Shown: positions 31,754 to 44,900 of the stretch, in pieces
How the letters are laid out: the number at the start of each line of letters is the position of its first letter
How positions within the stretch are numbered: position 1 is the stretch's first letter
Assembly: GCA_028386065.3 (NCBI GenBank)
Contig: JAKUCV010002404.1
Location: 155,605-219,604 of the forward strand
Reading direction: 5' to 3'
DNA from: Turnera subulata
Lineage: Eukaryota; Streptophyta; Magnoliopsida; Malpighiales; Passifloraceae
Length of the DNA: 64,000 bases
Made by a program: the position numbers and the translations under genes
The notes under the pieces: generated by a model
The model's database searches: none
What the model saw: the letters and a program-made list of their open reading frames with translations, nothing else
What the model was told of the DNA's origin: nothing

Positions 31754-32880
31754 ATTGGGCAGGGGAGGCCAATGGTGTTTTCTCGATCTCATCGGCATAC
31801 AGGTTATCTTGTGAGGATAAGCGGGATCCTTGTGACTTGATTTGGAAGAGGGTGTGGGAGCTCAAAATGCCGCAGCGAGTGCGTATGTTTTTATGGATGG
31901 TGCTCCATGATAAGGTGCTTACTAATGTTGAACGAGTTCGACGACACATTGTGGTCTCTTCTTTATGCCCCCGGTGTTTGCGGGTTCCAGAGACTACGTT
32001 GCATGTTCTGCGGGATTGCCTGGTGATCCAGAACTTCTGGACTCGGTTATTGCCTTCTAGCTCATAGAGCTTGTTTTTTAGCTTGAACCTACAGGATTGG
32101 TGTGTGACGAGTTTAGCTAAACAGTTTAGTTGTATTGCCCTGAATATGAGCTGGGATGTGGTTTCAGTTCTACACTTCATAGTGTTTGGCCTGATCGGAA
32201 TGCTGTCATCTTTAATGGAGCTCACACGGCATCGGAGAGGTTATTTCATGTAGTTAGAGCCTGGGTGGAGGATTTGCAGGTTTCAGAGCTGGTCTTTGAT
32301 GGACGGGGTGCGTATCAGGGGACTCGAGTTTGATTTCATGTCTCGTGGCGTCCTCCGGACCCGGGTGTTCTCGAGCTTAACACTGATGGGTCCTTTTTGT
32401 ATGCTGGCCATGCTGCTGCCGGCGGTTTACTTCGTGATGCGGGGGGTAATTGGGTTGTCGGTTTTGGACAGAGACTGGATTCTTGCTCGGTGCTAAATGC
32501 AAAGCTGGCGGCAATCTGGGCGGGGCTGACGGTAGCTTGGCAGTATGGGTGTCGGATGATTGACCTGGAGTTAGACTCGTTTCAGTTGGTCTCTTTCCTG
32601 CGAGATGGGATTCCGGTTGGTGGCTTTGATAGTGGTTTGTTATCAAACGTTGAGGAACTCCTGAGGCGGGATTGACAAGTTTCGGTGTCGTTTGCATTGC
32701 GTGACGCTAATCAAGCCGCAGATGTCTTAGCGCATTTGGCGCTCTCTTTACCAGCTGGTCTGCATGTTTTTAATGATCCTCCTAATGTTGTTTCCCAGTT
32801 TCTTTTTTTTTTTTGATGTATTTGGGACTTTTATCCCACGCACTGCTACTTTTGCTATGAGTTAATATTATCATGGTAGT
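31754..32880 (+). mobile_element. LINE 3' end: zinc-binding and RNase H domains
   Basis: Plus-strand frames code the reverse-transcriptase zinc-binding domain of plant L1-type LINEs (GVFSISSAYRL, IWKRVWELKMPQRVRMFLW, CPRCLRVPETTLHVLRDC). After frame breaks come a WPDRNAVIFNG segment and an RNase H-like domain (LNTDGS, GGLLRDAGGNWVVGFGQRL, DLELDS, FALRDANQAADVLAHLAL). Stops and frameshifts are present at 32067, 32333 and 32675. The 3' UTR has a T-rich run near 32804-32814. Everything upstream of the zinc domain is missing; the gag-PR-chromodomain LTR element abuts its left edge. Confidence 0.75.
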
Positions 32881-32884
32881 AACT

Positions 32885-33050
32885 CTGATGGGTTAGATCA
32901 ATTGGCTGGAGTTGTTCTAGCTTAACCAAGGGATCTCGAGTTCGAGTCTTGAGAACGCAGCACTCTAGGGGCTAGTGGCGCCAATCTTTATGGTTCCAAT
33001 CATACCATGAGCTGGATTAGGCTGGGCCTGTTGTTATCCTTTTTTTTTTT
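32885..33050 (+). mobile_element. tRNA-derived SINE
   Basis: TTAGATCAATTGGCTGGAG matches a tRNA A box and GAGTTCGAGTC (near 32938) a B box. The unit ends in a T-rich stretch at about 33041-33050. The word CTGTTGTTATCCTTT occurs on both sides of the final T run, suggesting a small secondary duplication. Outer boundaries are uncertain. Confidence 0.55.
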
Positions 33051-34376
33051 GATTTACTGTTGTTATCCTTTAAAGGTGGGTTGGCTCAGGACACCAGTGC
33101 GAAAGCAAAAAAACAAAAAAATATTATCAGGACAGTAGAAAAAAAAAAGAAGATTATTTTAATATGGTATGATAGTTAAATAATTGAATGGAATATATTT
33201 TTTTTCCTACTTGCCCGGAGAATAAAAGAACTTAAAAAGATCAAAGGAGTGTTCATCTCAAGTGATCATGCAGCGTGAGACTTTGCATTAATAATGCTGA
33301 GATATTCGTAATCAGTTTGGTACCTTAATTAGTATGGATATATTAGAACAAATAATTCTGTACATGTACGCGGGAAGGGATCACTGGATGCCTTTTTGGA
33401 GGGTTATTGTTGTCTAAAGCATCAGAATTGCAACACCAGAAAAAAACCAAAGTTCTATATATTCTTGAAGGAAACACCACAAACAAAGTCAAGTTCATGT
33501 AACCTGATATTTGGAGTGACTTTTCAGCAGCACCGTATATATGCATGCCCACTTTTCAAAAGGACCAATGAATGTGTGCTCCAAAACAAAAACCCGTACA
33601 GGAACATGAATGCATCATCAAGTAATGCTAGCTATTTCCTAGCTAGTTCTATAGCTAGCCAGCTCCGCATTAGATTTTCTTTTATATTATCTTATCATCC
33701 ATACCAATTTTGATTTTGAGGATTACCCATATTTTAAGTTTGTATAAAATATTCGTCTGCCAAATTGGTTCAGATATCCAACCTAACTCGTACAAATTAA
33801 GGTTTCAAATCAAATATATATGGACAACGTCCTTGTGCACTGCAGGCCACCAAATTGGCTAAATTTCAACGAGCTATGATTGAAATATTATCAATGCCAT
33901 CAATTCTTTTAATAACAACAAAAATGTATCGATCATGTCATGATAGATATATATCGAACCTAGGAGGACAGCTGACATGGTGGCATGGGGCTAGCTAGCT
34001 AGCTTGTATACATAATTATATGTTAGATGGTTCGGTCGCTTTGAAAATTAGTTAGTATCAGAAGAATCAAGCATTATGGATTTATGGGTCATTACCAAGT
34101 GGAGCAAAATGTTGTGAACCTTCTTTGCTTGAAGGTACGACTTGACCGTATAGGGCTTAAGTCTTCAACAGTACATCGTCTTGAAAAGGACCAAAAAGAA
34201 AGAGAAAAAGAAGAGAAAAATATCATAAGACATGGCATCTCAAGCAAAAAGAAAAAAAATCATAAAGACAAGAATCCTTAGTTATCTCTCTAAGAATTTG
34301 AAAGAAAATAAAATAAAATAAATGAAATGGTATAAAATTACAATGTTATGCTTATTTTATAGATTTGTCAAAACGA
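33051..34376. other. Intergenic DNA, nothing recognised
   Basis: AT-rich sequence without supported genes. Short frames at 33343-33713 and 34084-34281 show no family resemblance. Confidence 0.5.
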
Positions 34377-34650
34377 AATGGTAAAGCCTTTAGCCTGCCA
34401 TCTTTAGGATTCGGGTTCGAGTTCCGGCGTTTCTAGTCAAGCCCCATAATAATGTGATGTGGCCGAATATGGCATTCCACACTGTGGGGTGGTGGCCGTT
34501 GAGCGCGGTGACTCCCCGACACTATGACACGTAGAAGGCGAGGGTGTCAGCTGGTGCTCCCTAAGAGGAGGGTCTAATGCCAAGATATAACCGGTATTGA
34601 CCGGGCCTGAGCCGACGAGGCGATGATACCACTGATGCTTTTTTTTCAGA
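34377..34650 (+). mobile_element. SINE-like element
   Basis: An A-box-like GGTAAAGCCTTTAGCC and a B-box GGGTTCGAGTTCC at about 34411-34423 are followed by a GC-rich body of about 200 bp and a T run (TGCTTTTTTTTC, 34638-34647). The organisation fits a plant SINE. I found no clear flanking duplication. Confidence 0.5.
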
Positions 34651-37385
34651 CCAAAAAAGATTACTTCCATTTACTCCCACTGAAGAGGTGGGCTAGGGAG
34701 AATTCCTTCTTCCCTTATTTATTTCGTAATTCTTTGTTCCCAAACTAGATGTTAAGGTATTCTTACGTGTACAAAAGAATGTATATAATAATGGATGAAG
34801 GGAGACAGGGAGCCTGTTTAAAAAATGTTTCAGTTTCTACATGAGCACTGCTACTACAACTGTACTGGAATTTAAACAAAAAGGCATCATTTGCCTTATT
34901 ATTGCTTCCACTTGCGAGGGAGATGAACCTACAGTGGTTAGCAATAGTGAACTACTTGTAATTTGGTGTTGTGCAGGAGAAAGGTGATAAATGCCAGGTG
35001 AGGAAGAGGATGCTGATAACTCATGAGGGGACAAGCATGCAGTAACTTGATTGCCATCAAAGCCTTTATACCCCTGCCTTTACACTTTCCAACAAAGATA
35101 ATCATCCAGCCTTTCAAGCAAAGATTATCACCAATAAACAGGGCACACTTTGACAGTACTACTGGTGATATGCCAAGAAAATAATTGATATATGTAGTAG
35201 TAGTGGTACCAAAAGGACAAAAGAAAATTCAAAAGAATAGTAGCATGGGTAAGACCCAGTATGATTACAGCATTAAGATAATCCAATTTGATATCCCCCA
35301 AGAGTTACTAATTAATACACTTACAAAAGTTGATTTTGCCCTGCTTAACCAATTCTGGTCTAAATCTTGTGTCATGTGGTCCATAAAACAATGCAATACT
35401 ATAAGCAGCTATGCTGCTCAATGTGGTGCCGGAAGGGAACATTCTTCTTAAAATATAGCATGTATTGATTTATTTAGATAAGTCGAGGGAAACTATTCTT
35501 TTTCTTGTGCTTTTTCCTGCCTCCAAAATTTGCATTTTTATGATAAGGGTTCAAATGAAACTACTCTTTGGACAAGGTTTAATATAGTAGAACAATATCG
35601 CCTGTATATTATGTGATCATATCGAATTGTTGACAGAAAAATATACCTATATATATATCTCAATTGCCTTGTGTGCCTTTACTTCCAATTTACACTAGTT
35701 TTGTGGCAATATATTCTTAAGAATGAAGACAAAAAGATCAAGACATACTAAATGAGGTGGCAGAAAGATCAGAAAGCAGATCAAAATATCTTCAGACCAA
35801 GAAAGAAAAAAATATCTTCAGACCAAGAAGAAAAAAAGATCAAAATATCTTTACTAAATGTTGATGAAATAGAATACAAAAAGTACGAGACGCTTTTTTT
35901 TTTTTTTTTAGGTAAGAACAAGTTCTAGACAATTTGAATGTTCAAAGAAAAGTGGTAGACACTTAGAATGATCATATGGAACAGTACATTTCTTTTTTAG
36001 TGAAGAATAAATATATATATTTTTGGGGGAGCTTGTATATATACATACATATTTGGAATTGGACTAAATTCTAAATGAGGTCCACAAAAATATATTTTCA
36101 CTGCTCCTAGGTTTTGAATTGATATTCAGTGATGCGGTCAATTAAAATAAAACATCTTTGTTACACCACATATGAACACAAAATCGGTACTCGGTAGTTA
36201 GGAATGCCAAAATAGCAGAAAAGATTGGGAAGGGAAAGCAAGCATGCATATATATATATATATGCCCATTTCTTCTATAGCTATAATAAAAGCTGGACTG
36301 GGATAAAGTACATATACATGAAATTGATTTCTTGACTTTTTAATCATAGCATCATACGTACGTTATCCCGATTATATTTGTTCTTTCTCTACCGAGTCCT
36401 TTGAGAAATTAATTTCCCTCATAATTTATCACTTACGTTTATATGCTCATTTTGTCGTGATCATAATAATTCACTTTTTCGGGTAATTAAGTTACAGTCG
36501 CGGCTTCACTTTTTCGGGTAATTCATCATGAACAAATGAATGACTTATTATGTTTGAAGCATTATGTGTATTTATTGCTTTAAGATTCAAATGGTGATAA
36601 GTATAACAAAATCATGATCAAAATAATACTACCTAGAGGGGATATTCGGTCTACCTAGCTATAAACTTCCTACAAATTTATAAATTCTGAAGTTCCACAT
36701 GACTTTAGCTCCCATGCAGTCCTCCTTGTATACTCTTTTATTTTCCACTTCGTTAAATCCATGAACAAGAAATAAAACTCTATACAAGAACCAACATGTA
36801 ATAAATCCATAAAAAAATTAATGATAAATCTTTTTATTTATACAAGTCGAAGATTACAAGCTACAACCATCCAAAATCTCACAGAATAATGTGTGTAGGG
36901 ACTGAAAATCCTACATCCATCCAAAATCATCTTTCCAGGTAAGCATGCGAGTGCCAACTTTGATGATCATTTTTCCAGTGCATCATATATCAATGTCATC
37001 ATCACCTAAGGTCAGTCAAATAATTACATTATGTTTGTTACCCCCCACCCTCCAAAAAAAAAAAGAGAATTTTTTTTTGGTCTAACAAAAAAAAAAAGAG
37101 AAAAGTAGAACCCACTTAAACAACACTATACACTAGTACACTACACATAAATCTCCAACAAAATCAAAGCAGCTAAAAAACATAAAATACCCTACCCCTC
37201 CGAGCCAATAAAGCGTACTTCACTTCATCAAGAAACCCACCACCTTTAAGCTTTTATGCCATAGACTAAAGCTCCTTTTTTCCCACCTCCATATCCACAA
37301 ATAATTAAACTCCCATTTTCTCTCTATATATATTAACACTATGTATCACCAACCTAACCTTATATACCTGCTATATATCTCTAGC
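34651..37385. other. Intergenic DNA upstream of the JAC1-like gene
   Basis: AT-rich, with small repeats: a duplicated ATCTTCAGACCAAGAA word at 35790-35835, an AT dinucleotide run near 36248-36263 and A/T homopolymers near 37060-37100. No gene is supported. It should contain the promoter of the gene at 37473. Confidence 0.5.
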
Positions 37386-37395
37386 TATATATAAG
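37386..37395 (+). promoter_or_regulatory. TATA box of the JAC1-like gene
   Basis: TATATATAAG, about 80 bases before the ATG at 37473. TATA-like words also occur at 37322-37330 and 37361-37377, so the exact box is uncertain. Confidence 0.4.
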
Positions 37396-37472
37396 CAAGA
37401 ACGTCTCAAGAAGTTGCTGGCTGCAGCATCTACGTACGTATAGGTTTATATATTACTCAGCAGACAACACGC

Positions 37473-40400
37473 ATGGATGAGTCATGGAGGATGCGAATGG
37501 GGATCCCAACCCACCCGCGGCGGCATTCCATGGAAGCTCAAGACCCTGATGACTTCGCCGACGTGTTTGGCGGGCCACCGAGGAGTGTTCTCCACCGGAA
37601 GTTCTCCGGTGACTTTGCAAGATCGTCGTCGTCGACATCATCGTCCGCAACTTCATTCTACGAGGAGGTTTTCCGGCCTCCCGAGTTTGTGAGTGCTACC
37701 ACGGCCCTCAAGGGCGGCGGAGGAAGGAGCTTGCCGGCGTTCAGGATCCCTGCCAAGGGAGAAAGGTTTTACAGCGACGTTTTTGGGGCGGAGGATGGTG
37801 GCAGGAGGTCCAGGGAGCGGTCCAGGCCTACTTCCAAGGGGAAGTCCAAGTCTAACTCATCTTCGGTGCTGAGTTCGGAGGAGCTCAGCCCACTGCGGCG
37901 GCCGGTGACCGGAGACGACGCTGCGTTGTATTCTTTTGCTTCAAAGCTCAGGTACGCAGAGGAGGGACCGGGTGTGTTTCTAAAGTCTGTTTATTCTGAC
38001 TACACTTTTGCTGGTTTGACCTGAAAGCCCCTGTCTGTCTCTCCGATTGACACACACCAGTACTGATTAGACTGCACTAATTTCAGGGGTAATATAAGAA
38101 AGTGGATATAGTAGTTCAGTTTGTTTACTTTTTCCTTTTCCCGTCTTTTATCCTGTTGTCGCTCATATTTTTGGTGGCATTCCAAACTTTCTTTTCAGAT
38201 TCTTAACCTTATTCATCAAATCTTCAGGGATGATTCAGCTTTATGTTGCATATCATATTTACCCAGCTATTATTGCAAGTCCAACAGAGTACTACCATAC
38301 AAATGTCTCCACAAAGGATAATTCAGAGTGATATGCTATCAATGTCGTTAAATAAAAAAAAAAAAATCATAACCAGTAAATCAGTCCATTCACTCTACAT
38401 CTTTGTTATCCCCTCACTTATGGGCTGATCTTGCAAATTCTTATATCCGCTGGAAAAATGAATTTAGGTACTGTTGTGTGTCATTAAGCTAAGAGACAAG
38501 TACACATCTGTAGTCCATGAAAGGACAACTGCAAATGGACTAACATGGGAGTAGGGGGCAATTCACTAACCCCAGTAGAGAGTCCATTACTTTTAGAAGA
38601 TACTTGTCGGGGGCATCCATCCCTATCCTAGAGCTACTTTGTTATGTCTCCATCTGTAAAACCGATTGAACAATATCTTGCCATGATCATTGAATTATTA
38701 AGCCAAAAAATTATTGGATGATTTTGAAGTAATGAGAAGGTTTGTACATCGCAGTCACAAATTTACAACCACATAACGTATGGTACATTTTTGTCACTAC
38801 CACATGGTGTGTTCACTTGAGGATTGACTGGCCATATGCATTTCAAGCTTCTCTTTGTCTTCACTAACTTGTTCATTTCCCTTTTCACGGTTGCACTCTC
38901 CAATTTAATTATCTTAATTATCTCTATCACATTACTAGGCACAGGACTAGTGAGAATTCCTATTATTTCTTTGAATTTCTATTGAAGTGGCTCTGATTTG
39001 CATGTTTGAAGCACCTCTGTCTCCAGTCTGCATTTTCTTTGTCATGACTACCTTGCTTCCCAGTAATGAGGTTGTTTTTCTCCTCGTTAATAGGCCAATC
39101 AACGTACCCACCAGATGGAACTCTGTAACCATGAGACCTGAAGAGCAGCCAAGGAAACAAGGGGTGCAAACTTTTGACGACAATGCTACTTCCTATGATT
39201 ACAATGACAGTTTCAGCGGCTCCTATTATAGAGTCTCGCGTCAGGTTTCATCCCCCGAAACCATTAGCCTGGAGCCCCATTCATATCGAAGCATCAAAGT
39301 ATCTGTTGATGATATAGAACTCAACTCCCCTTCATCTCCTGCCTCTTCACTTTGTCAAGAAGTGCCGGAAATGAAAGATGATATAGAGTGCCATCCAACT
39401 CATCTAGAAGACGAAATGGAACATGATGAAGATGAGGTTATGAGCTCCTATGTTATTGAGATCAATTCTGATCACCGAGAGGGAACTGGCGAAGCAGTCT
39501 CTATTGATGAAGCAATTGCATGGGCCAAGGAGAAGTATCAGGCTCAAAATTCTGTGAGACAGCATGAACAGGAGCACTCACCTAAAGTAGAAGGTGATAA
39601 ATTGATGTATTAACTTAAGTTGCAGGAATTTAACAGTTATATTTTCTCAGGATACATAACAGTTCTTTTTTTTTTTCTCTTTTCTCCTTTTGCCCTGAAA
39701 ATTATGCAGAAAGTACCAGCACAGATGAATCCATGGAGCAACAAGTCAGTAGACGTGGAAGGATACAATCTCCTGCGGTAAAAACCCTGTTTCCTTAAAG
39801 CATAAAAATATGATTCAGGAACAGATAATTTGTTCTTGTTAGTTGAAGGATAGGTGGTTCTTGGAATTTATTGTTCCTGTCATGTGACCAAGTTCTACAA
39901 CTAGTTTGTCGCTCATTGTAAAGATAACCACCTTCTATCTCTTTAAAATGTTAATCCTGAAAGTTGCAATTTTTTTTTCCTTGTTTCCGGATATGATTCA
40001 TGGCAAAAATTCAAAGTTTATGATTAATTGACAATAGAGGGAGTGTTATCCATTCTCCTGGTACATTTGCAGGAAGAGGAACTAAAGGAGTGGACAAGAG
40101 AACCAGAAACAGAACGATCAAAAGAAGCAGTAAGTAACAAAGAACATAAGGACTGCATTCAGAAATATTACTTTCTTTCTACCGTAAGATAAAGTTTAAA
40201 TAGTGGGAAAATAACACTGCAGAGAACATCCTAACAGGGATGATTAACATATTGTTGCCTGTATCTTTTGCAAATTCTACAGATGGAGACGGAGCTGTTG
40301 GATGAAGATATTAGGTTGTGGTCAGCCGGGAAGGAAACAAATATCAGATTGTTGCTTTCGACACTGCATCATGTAAGAAATCCTTCACTAAATTAATTAT

Positions 40401-40797
40401 AGTTTTTCTTATTGTATTTGATGATCTCATCAGATGACAAATGCTAACAGATGGCTGATATTTATTGAACATTTCATTCAGATTCTGTGGCCCAACAGTG
40501 GGTGGCACGAAATCTCCCTAACAAAACTAATTGACAGCACACATGTAAAGAAAGCTTACCAGAAAGCAAGGCTTTGTCTCCACCCAGACAAGCTGCAACA
40601 ACGGGGAGCAACACCGCCACAGAAATATGTTGCAGAGAAGGCATTTTCAGTTCTCCAGGTAAAGATTTAACACTTCCTAGCTAGAATCAAGAAATTTATG
40701 AATCAGATTACGACCCTGCATGGCTTATTACATAATGCTTTTAATATATTTACAGAATGCATGGTCTGCTTTCGTCTCCCAAGATGTCCTGTTTTGA
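37473..40797 (+). CDS. JAC1: JAC1-like auxilin-type J-domain protein
   Basis: Seven exons with GT-AG borders: 37473-37951, 39094-39593, 39710-39777, 40073-40129, 40283-40372, 40482-40658, 40756-40797. The joined frame is 1413 nt (470 aa) with no stop. The C-terminal J domain (about 385-460) has WSAGKETNIRLLLSTLH, LWPNSGWHEISLTKLI, HPDK with the HPD triad at 432-434, and EKAFSVLQNAWSAF, the arrangement of plant auxilin-like proteins. The N-terminus has DDFADVFGGPPRSV and FYEEVF, matching the start of Arabidopsis JAC1 (J-domain protein required for chloroplast accumulation response 1). The middle is acidic and disordered. At 470 aa it is shorter than Arabidopsis JAC1 (about 650 aa). In Arabidopsis, JAC1 acts in the cytosol in chloroplast movement toward weak blue light; J domains stimulate Hsp70. 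Orthology is inferred from both termini. Confidence 0.88.
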
Positions 40798-41993
40798 CAA
40801 GCAGACAATCAGGGATCCTTTTTGTTCACAGAAGCAAATTTGAGACCGCCTAGAAGAGCTGCGACCATTGTAGTTTGTACTGATGCGAAGCTATCCTGTT
40901 AGCAGAATGGTCAAAGAATCATGTATTATGGTACATACTGTTAAAAAGTTGAACAGGTCACGTGTGAAGACTATCATTGTAATTCGTTAGCGCTCCTGAA
41001 GATTCTTAGGTGATCTTCTTCGTTTTGGATGGCAGAGAGTGGTAGTAAGTAATATAGATGAGAGTTGGCTTTTAATTCCGCAGAACTAGTTTTTCTGGCA
41101 ATGTATCCTTGATGGCTCGACACATCTTGACACCATAATGCTCCTCTTGCAAGTTCCCACTTCAATTTCACCGGTTCCCCTTTTGGACACAATGTCGGGC
41201 AAATTCTATGGTGCTCACTACATATCGATATCTGGTTCAGAGTGAGCACTATAGAATTACAAGGACGTCATGTCATCTCCAACATCAAAGACAAATATCA
41301 TCCAAGGTTATAGACCTTTTGTTGAGCATGGGGACACTTGACTGTTCATCATAATAACTTCATGTTGTCGATAAGTTGCTTAAGTGCCGTTTTAAATGGT
41401 TTTGAAGGGGCTTACAAATTACTCGGCCGTTGTTTTAGAAGATTTCTGATGTATGCGGGACTTCACTCCCACTAACTGTTGCCATATTGCAATACACTGA
41501 TTCCAACTCTTTGAGAAATGAAAAAAAAAAGAATTTTTATGTTGAAGATAATTTCATCTCTCTTAAACAATTACTAAGAATAATTTAATCAACTTGGATG
41601 TCTTTTTATTACAATTCAAATCGCACAATGATTTCCTTTGCATTAACCTTGAACGATACTTTGAACTGATCAAAAAAGGAAAGAACGATAGCTTGAGTGG
41701 TGGAGTACTTCAATCATTCTGTCAGAATCTGCAACTAGTAACTTTGCTGTAAACATTCAGATAGTTACTCCACTAGTTTCTAGTACTTTGATCCACTGGA
41801 AGTGGAATTTTTTTTTTTTGCTACAAAAGATCCCTCTCGATTCCCCTCACTGTAATTATTCTGGTACAAAAATTGAAGTAATTGAATAAATTGAACCAAG
41901 ACGGGAGATTGGACCTCACCCTACAGGAAGAATAATCGAAAGCAAAACAAAAACCTGGTACAACGTATGATGGCAACTGACAATCTTTTTTTG
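40798..41993. other. Intergenic DNA between converging genes
   Basis: Holds the 3' UTRs of the JAC1-like gene (plus strand) and of synthase gene A (minus strand). No further gene or repeat was recognised. Confidence 0.6.
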
Positions 41994-44900
41994 TCACTTG
42001 TTTCTAGTTATTACTCTGTGAGTGAGATCTACGAGTGCCCTTCTCGATCTTCTTACTTCTTCATCCTCTGTTTCAGGTAGAGAATTGATGGCTGAAGCAG
42101 CAAGGTCAGCATGCTTTGCAGCTAGCTCCCTTGTCCTTTGAATTCCACGGCTCTTCCCTAGGTACTCAAGAACCTGAAATGGAATAAATACGGATGACAC
42201 TAAGCCTAAATGATTGAGTGTGCTACACGCAAATCATAGCATATTTGATTTCAGATAACAAACTTTTTGAGAAAATTTTCATTTATAGAATAATTTCAGT
42301 TAAGTTAGTAGAATAAATATGGGAATGAACTATGTCTATCATTCCTAATAAGCAGGCAGCTCCTAGAACCAAATTTCTTCCAGAATACCATAAAGGGGGG
42401 GAAAAAAACAAACAGACGTAATAGTTTTAGCATTATGATATATTACTTTCACAGATGTAGTAAACCATCTCAAACTTACAATCTCAATATTTTCTGGTTT
42501 GTCAAGGCCCCGGTCAAGAACTGTACGTAATTGTGGGAACTCCTCCATGGCAAACAATATCGGAGCTGTTATAATTCCCTACAAAATAAATTACATTTCT
42601 GCGAGTGAGATTAAGATATCCAGTAATATCAGCATTGCTTATGCAATTCAAGTAGGATAGGATAGAAATTTACTTAACCTAATTATGCAAAGAAAAGACC
42701 AAAATAGCAGTTATGCAAGACTCCAATTTTAAAAGCATGAAAAAACATGGAAGTAGTCCATCGAAAATTAATTGAAGCGAAACAAAACACCCAACTAAAA
42801 GTTTACGAAGCACAGTTTCATTGTGTTCATCAACACATCAAGAGAAGAACAGACAACTATCATTTAATCACACAACCAACTCAGAAATACCGATTGCCAG
42901 TTTATAATGGAGCAGGGCAGACTACAAAAATATTAAATCAGGTAAGATTTCTATTGCTCTTTAGACTAGGGATAATGTCAAACTGGAAACCAGCATTCAT
43001 CCACTTTACCTACTAACTTATTTTGGCCTGGGTTTTACACAGATTTTTAAGAAGATAGAGAGAGCAAGTTAATTTCAGAAAAGTTACTGAAACTATTTGC
43101 AGCAAAGAAAAATCATTATGAGTAGTTGCCAACTAAATGTTCATAACAGCAATTGGAGAATGCATGGCCAAACAGTAGAATATACCAATGATAACTAGTA
43201 CAAAATAGGCAATGAGCTTGTCCACTAAAGCCAAAAAAAAAAAAAAAAAGTTTTAAAGCTTGGAGCATCTAATATCTCCAACCATCAGGATGAGATTTTA
43301 GGGATAAATGAGTTACATGGCGTATGTCAGATAATGAACCCTTTCCAAGAGAAGCAGATGTGCCAGTGAAGTCGAGAACATCATCTATCAGTTGAAATGC
43401 CAACCCCTGTAGAAAGGGAAAGTTAGACAAACATAGAGAACATGACCCAATGCTTGGTTATAACTGCACATGTGACCACCACAAAATTGGAACAACAACA
43501 AACAGTTGATGGGAGAGACTTCCATCTGACAAAAATGTGAGCAATTTGAATTACAATTGTAATTCTTCTTAGTGAGCACTATTGTTGTTGGACGTTTTCG
43601 TTTGACCACACCAATATATCACACACAAAAAGTAGCAACTTTCTTGTATTTATGGCAGCGTTGTAAATAACAAGAATTCAAGCTAGTCCACTACAAAGCT
43701 TTCTATATCCAAAGTAAATAAAAAATGAATGAAATAAAGCAATTTACAAACCAGGTTTTTCCCATATTCAAAAGCCAACAGTGCAACTTCTGCTGTATGA
43801 CCTGCTAGAAGGGCTATTGACTTGCAGCTGTGTGATATCAGAGATGCAGTCTTGTAGTATGTCTTCTGCAAGTAGTGATCCATGCTGCATTAAGAAATGC
43901 TAAAATTTTAATTGATTCAACCACAAACGGAAGATTGTGAAAACACTGTTGCCTATCTAGGCATCAGCAATACAAGCAATAGATGGAATCAAGGTAGATA
44001 TTAGTAAGACATCAAAACTACAGCAATGTAACACATCGGCCATTATTAGTCCAGCTACAAGTACCATGGCACATAACATGTAATGTGTGGATCTGGTTTG
44101 GCGATTTTGTGCCCATTGAACATGGAATAGTTTTGTCCACACATCGCTTTAACTACAGGTACATCATGTGGATCTCCCAAGTTCAACTAGCCAAGAAGAG
44201 TTTACACTAGTCGATGAGAGTCACATCCTACCCTTTTCTCATTATACAATCTGGGAATCATATGCTCAGGTTGTACAAGAATAGTACAGCAATTCGTAGA
44301 TTGTGGCCACTGCTTGATGCTTTTGGGTTGAGCAGTTATGTGATGGAAAGATCATTGAGAAAAATTGAAAAAGTTGGGGAAGGAACATTAATAGCAATAA
44401 AAAGCAAACAGGGGAAAATCAAATGTCTAAAACTGAAAAAATTTCTCATAAACAACACTACGAGATTGTGGTTTTCAAACTTTTCAATTATGATAGGATA
44501 AACTGCAATTAGGAAAAGAAAAGGAAAGGACACATACCTGTAACGTTGATCAGTTGTCGAAGTCATCTGCATGGTTTCACCAGTTACAAGATGCTCTACA
44601 ACAGTTGCCAGTAATGAAACAACCTACAACCACCACAATTCAAATGTTAACAAAAAATGAAAAAGCAGAAAAGTATGACTTACTGATAATAATATCTGTT
44701 TCACGCCACCTATTTGCTCCAGGATGAATATAACCGAGTATCAGGAATGGTTTTTTTCACATAAGAACATCCCACTAGAGGCTGGAAGTGGTACTGATTT
44801 TCACTACAACATTAGACCCAGGTACTTGATCATAATGCTTATACATATCTATATACATGCATGCTTACTTCAGTGTTTTTCAAAGCTGCAAGGGCCACAC

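Noticed and set aside
31674..32225. 183-codon minus-strand frame
   Set aside because: Runs opposite to clear LINE zinc-binding coding on the plus strand and crosses the LTR edge.
42747..43016. 89-codon plus-strand frame in an intron of copy A
   Set aside because: Intron sequence; copies B and C do not preserve it.
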